This document shows positions 43,228 to 45,854 of a DNA stretch of 45,854 nt, one piece after another; the stretch's first letter is position 1, and every line of letters starts with the position of its first letter. This DNA comes from Microcoleus asticus IPMA8. Its GTDB lineage: Bacteria > Cyanobacteriota > Cyanobacteriia > Cyanobacteriales > Microcoleaceae. The notes beneath the pieces are model-generated. The model was not told where the DNA came from. It saw nothing but the letters and a program-made list of their open reading frames with translations, and made no database searches. The position numbers and the translations under genes are program-made. The stretch lies in contig NZ_SRRZ01000050.1 in assembly GCF_013179805.1 (NCBI RefSeq), positions 1,446 through 47,299 of the forward strand. Direction: 5' to 3'.

Positions 43228-43587
43228 TTATTCGCATATCGCTGAAATGCGGCATTCCTTGCTTGACTGACCCCTCGCCGCACTGAGATAAACTACCGGC
43301 GGCGGCTCATCAATTACAGCTTGAAGATTGTTTGTCATAAATTTACTAATCTCCATATCTAAAGTAGCTGCAAAATCAGGTTCATCCCAATCCTCGCTTT
43401 CTTCAATGCTGATTGTTATTGGTGCGCCAATATCAAAATCAAGCTCATCGCCCAAATCCGATACTTTCTTAATTGGCTCTATTTTCTGACTGGTATCAGC
43501 GGCAAAAGCTTGAGTTGTATTGGCCATTAGTACGATCGGCAGTGCTACTATGGCACTTATCGTTTGTCGCGCCGTGATTTTCCTCAT
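43228..43587 (-). CDS. Small secreted acidic protein (119 aa)
   Basis: Unrecognised. A clear signal peptide is present: MRKITARQ, a hydrophobic core (TISAIVALPIVLMANTTQ) and a likely AFA/AD cleavage after about residue 29. The mature part is about 90 residues and acidic (SDLGDELDFDIG, SIEESEDWDEPDFAATLDMEIS), ending with a PPPVVYLSAARGQS segment and two cysteines. AGGAGG precedes ATG 43587, a strong start. It is probably periplasmic or exported. It stands alone between the WD40 gene and the transposon remnants. Confidence 0.8.
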   Translation of the reverse strand: MRKITARQTISAIVALPIVLMANTTQAFAADTSQKIEPIKKVSDLGDELDFDIGAPITISIEESEDWDEPDFAATLDMEISKFMTNNLQAVIDEPPPVVYLSAARGQSSKECRISAICE

Positions 43588-44083
43588 GCTATCCTCCTGG
43601 TATCAACTAAACTTGGGTAGTGCTATAAATTCAACATCCGCCGCTACTTTCCTGCGCTGTCATTAATGAATAGTGGTTTCTTTTCTGAGAAAATATAACC
43701 TCATCTGTGACACTTCGCTACAAGTGTGCTTTACGGAGGGTATCCGGTCAACTGTTTGCCTTTCTATTTACTACGTGAAAACTCTTAAACAGTCAGGTTT
43801 TCCCGTTAAGTAATTCCCCAGCCTTTGCGAGTGTTCATCTCAGACTCAAAGCAGTCAGAAGTACGCGCGGCGTAGCTATCCCGTAGGGAATCGCACACCA
43901 GTCTTCGCACCCCGCGCTGCCACCAGCAAGCTGATGTGACATACCACAGCCACCGAAGATCTGTCAATATTTATATCTTAACATTTTTAATTTTTTGCAT
44001 AATTCTCGTTACCAGGAAGAGCTCATTCCTGACAACTTAACGTTAAACCGATCGTCCGGCTCTTGTTGAAACCCCTGTCTCAA
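43588..44083. other. Intergenic region with a dispersed repeat
   Basis: About 500 bp without a gene. It includes the second copy of the 23-bp dispersed repeat (43874-43896, AGCTATCCCGTAGGGAATCG...) and AT-rich DNA near 43970-44010. The promoter of the secreted protein should lie in 43590-43720, where GAAAATATAACC is a possible -10 area. Confidence 0.55.
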
Positions 44084-44145
44084 AGCTAAAGTCCTCGCTA
44101 TGAGGACTGAAGAACTCATTAGTCCTCATAACGAGGACTTTAGCT
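44084..44145. repeat. Double-hairpin inverted repeat next to IS remnants
   Basis: Two 25-bp arms (44084-44108 and 44121-44145) are inverted copies with one mismatch, separated by 12 bp. Each arm is itself a small hairpin (AGTCCTC-GCTAT-GAGGACT). It begins 6 bp beyond the stop of the IS4-like remnant, so it may mark that element's end or act as its terminator. Confidence 0.85.
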
Positions 44146-44287
44146 CAATGTCACTGAAAAAGTCTCGCTTGCCTAGTCTGTTTACCTTTTAAGATAGAGC
44201 GAGATTCCTGCATTCGAGGATAGGGCTTCCGTCTGTGTTTCAACACCCTAGATTCGGAACGATCGGGTCGCATCGTGAGTAAATTAG

Positions 44288-45575
44288 GGTTCTATCGTTG
44301 AGACTATGCAGAGCTAACATTCAAATGCCAGCAGATTAAGCAGCGTAATGTAAAGTTTTCAAAGTTTCTGAAGCCATATCCTAATCGTTTAATTAGCTTT
44401 AACCGATTATTAATTCCTTCCACTGCACCACTGGTCGTGCGATTGTCAAAGTATCCCGTTATTTCACCCAACCAGCGCTTAATCGTTCCCACACTGTTTG
44501 CAAAGTTCGTCTCTGCATCCACCAGCCAATCCAGCAACTTAAATGTGCCTTCCGACCAGTATTGTGCCGTCTCAAAGATATTTCTAAAAGCCTCTTTCTG
44601 TTGATGCATTGCGACCAGCAATGGTGAAACTTGCTTCACTTCTTCTAACTTTAAGCGCTGTCTCTCTGTCAAGCTCTCCTCGGGCTTAATAATGGCATAC
44701 TTGCTTTGTTTTAATGCCTGCTTAACTCGCATTTTTTCCGGTTTTTCTGGCATCGCGACCGCCGCTTTTTTCTCCTTGATAATTGTCTTGTTTAACTCCT
44801 CTCCAACCAGCTTCATGACATGGAATCGATCGGCAATGATATTCGCATGACAGCATCATTTTATGCACTCCCGCCGCGATAATTGCCTGACAGGTCAATA
44901 CTGACTTCAATAATTTGATTAAGCACCGCTTGACCCGATCCTTTCAGGACTTCCTTGATATCTTTATGTTTTCTGGAACAGACAAATCCTACAGGTACAC
45001 GACGCTCTAAATCAACCAAAATTGTAATATAGTTATTCTCACCTTTGTGTAAAGCAATTTCATCCATTCCCAGCCGTTGTAGACCCGTCAAGTCAATCAC
45101 CAGTTTTTTTTTGCTAATATACTCAACGATTGACCACACTTCTGCATCGGTTAAATCGTTTTGTTGCCCCACATTATGGAGGTCGCTATGAATCACTTGT
45201 TGGACAATCATTTCGGCAAATCGGTCGGTGTGTTTGCGATGTTTACCGACAAAATCGAGTTCCTCACTAAACGGTTTTCCACAAGTCGTACACTTGAATT
45301 GTCGCCGATTTACTTTTAACAATACTAGCCGCCCCATTAGGCTTAAATCTCGCACGTAATACCCATAATTTTGATGCAGATGGGTGCTCGGGATTTGACA
45401 GCGGGGAGACCGCTTTCACCTGATGGGCCTCAACTTCAAGAATGATTTTGTCATCGAAAAGATGGTAGTTTTCAACGTCGATTCCCGGCAAACCTAATAG
45501 TTTAGTGAAAAGGGGTTGCATAGATGTCCTATTCTGTAACTAAAGATACATTAGCATAGCAGTTCCGATAGAGCC
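44288..45575 (-). mobile_element. Decayed ISL3-family insertion sequence (1288 bp)
   Basis: Imperfect terminal inverted repeats of about 22 bp (GGTTCTATCGTTGAGACTAT inward from 44288; GGCTCTATCGGAACTGCTAT inward from 45575; 15 of 22 positions match, including the final CTATGC). They are flanked on both sides by the 8-bp direct repeat TAAATTAG (44280-44287 and 45576-45583). An 8-bp duplication is the ISL3 norm, and length and coding content agree. The element carries one frameshifted transposase gene and is immobile by itself. Confidence 0.93.
44304..45521 (-). pseudogene. ISL3-family transposase with three frameshifts
   Basis: The start MQPLFTKLLGLPGIDVENYH (ATG 45521) is the standard ISL3 N-terminus. 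Three frame changes break it. The first, near 45402-45408, destroys the first cysteine of the N-terminal zinc-finger motif and shifts by two bases. The second, near 44873, falls after SIDLSGNYRG. The third, near 44846, falls after VHKMM. Restored, the protein contains the helix-turn-helix zinc finger, the DDE region (LQRLGMDEIALHKGENNYIT; VSIDLSGNY; ADRFHVMKLV) and the C-terminal GYFDNRTTSGAVEGINNRLK with the catalytic glutamate. The stop at 44304 lies inside the left terminal repeat. Confidence 0.92.
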
Positions 45576-45854
45576 TAAATTAGTTGCCACCTGGTCCAAC
45601 AGCAATTGATGCCATTGTCGCTGTTGGTGTTTTCCTGTAGTTGCCAACAACGTCAATAACTGATTAAACTGCTGTCGAGTTGATTGCAAGGAGAGTTGAA
45701 AAGCTGTATGTTCTGAGGAAGATACGGCCTGCCACATAATGGTACGCAATAAAGTGTAAGCCAATATAGCAATCCTAAATGATTCACAAAAATTTATAAG
45801 TTATAATGGTTAGAGCGTATGTTAATATTTAGGTCATGAATATAGCGTGAATAG

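Larger units (their letters stand above)
44151..45764 (-). pseudogene. IS4-type transposase C-terminal remnant, split by ISL3
   Basis: If the ISL3 element (44288-45575) and one copy of its 8-bp duplication are removed, one continuous frame joins 45764-45576 to 44279-44151. The joined protein has about 107 residues: AYTLLRTIMWQAVSSSEHTA, then LSLQSTRQQFNQLLTLL, then TMRPDRSESRVLKHRRKPYP, ending near RQARLFQ. The LAYTLLRTIMWQA helix and the RPxRxExRxxKRRxKxYP tail are typical of the C-terminus of IS4-family transposases. The frame is closed upstream by a stop near 45799, so the N-terminal catalytic part is missing, and the copy was already truncated or frameshifted. Confidence 0.75.

Overview
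The window looks like chromosomal DNA of a filamentous cyanobacterium, probably Oscillatoriales (Microcoleus, Oscillatoria or Phormidium type). Three things support this. The HIP1 octamer GCGATCGC is scattered throughout. A phylloquinone (menaquinone-type) gene cluster is present. Heptanucleotide tandem repeats (GATTTTA, CAATTAC, TGTTGAC, CTTCCTT) occur in many places. The genus is an inference and was not tested.

Positions 1-13100 hold a complete type I-D CRISPR-Cas locus. The array (10 good repeats plus one degenerate terminal repeat) is read leftward. It is followed by cas2, cas1, cas4, cas6, csc1 (cas5d), csc2 (cas7d), cas10d (csc3) and cas3, all on the minus strand. A WYL-domain regulator is divergent from cas3. 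The gap between cas3 and cas10d is unusual. It holds an 83-residue unknown gene, a terminator-like hairpin, and a two-repeat CRISPR-like unit on the opposite strand with its own sigma70-like promoter. That unit resembles the crRNA-like regulators or antitoxins (CreA type) described in other CRISPR systems, and it is the most interesting signal in the window.

Positions 13271-25360 hold a small conserved gene, a glutaredoxin and the phylloquinone cluster: menD, menF, menA, menH, menC, menE and the DHNA-CoA thioesterase menI. Among them are an ABM-type monooxygenase, a ketopantoate-reductase-like gene and a TerB-like gene. menB and menG are not in the window. menD and menC carry in-frame insertions of a GC-rich palindromic repeat that is translated into Pro/Gly-rich peptides.

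Positions 25600-37240 hold a DUF815 AAA+ ATPase, a TMEM14 protein, a divergent pair of unfamiliar genes, a Ser/Thr kinase fused to a WD40 propeller, a tiny membrane protein, a family 2 glycosyltransferase with a translated heptamer repeat, and an FdhF/YdeP-type molybdopterin oxidoreductase.

Positions 37452-45854 hold a giant TPR, STAND-NTPase and 14-WD40-repeat protein and a small secreted acidic protein. At the end is a nested transposon scar: a decayed ISL3 element of 1288 bp, with 8-bp target duplications, inserted in the C-terminal remnant of an IS4-type transposase. No tRNA, rRNA, riboswitch or replication origin was recognised.
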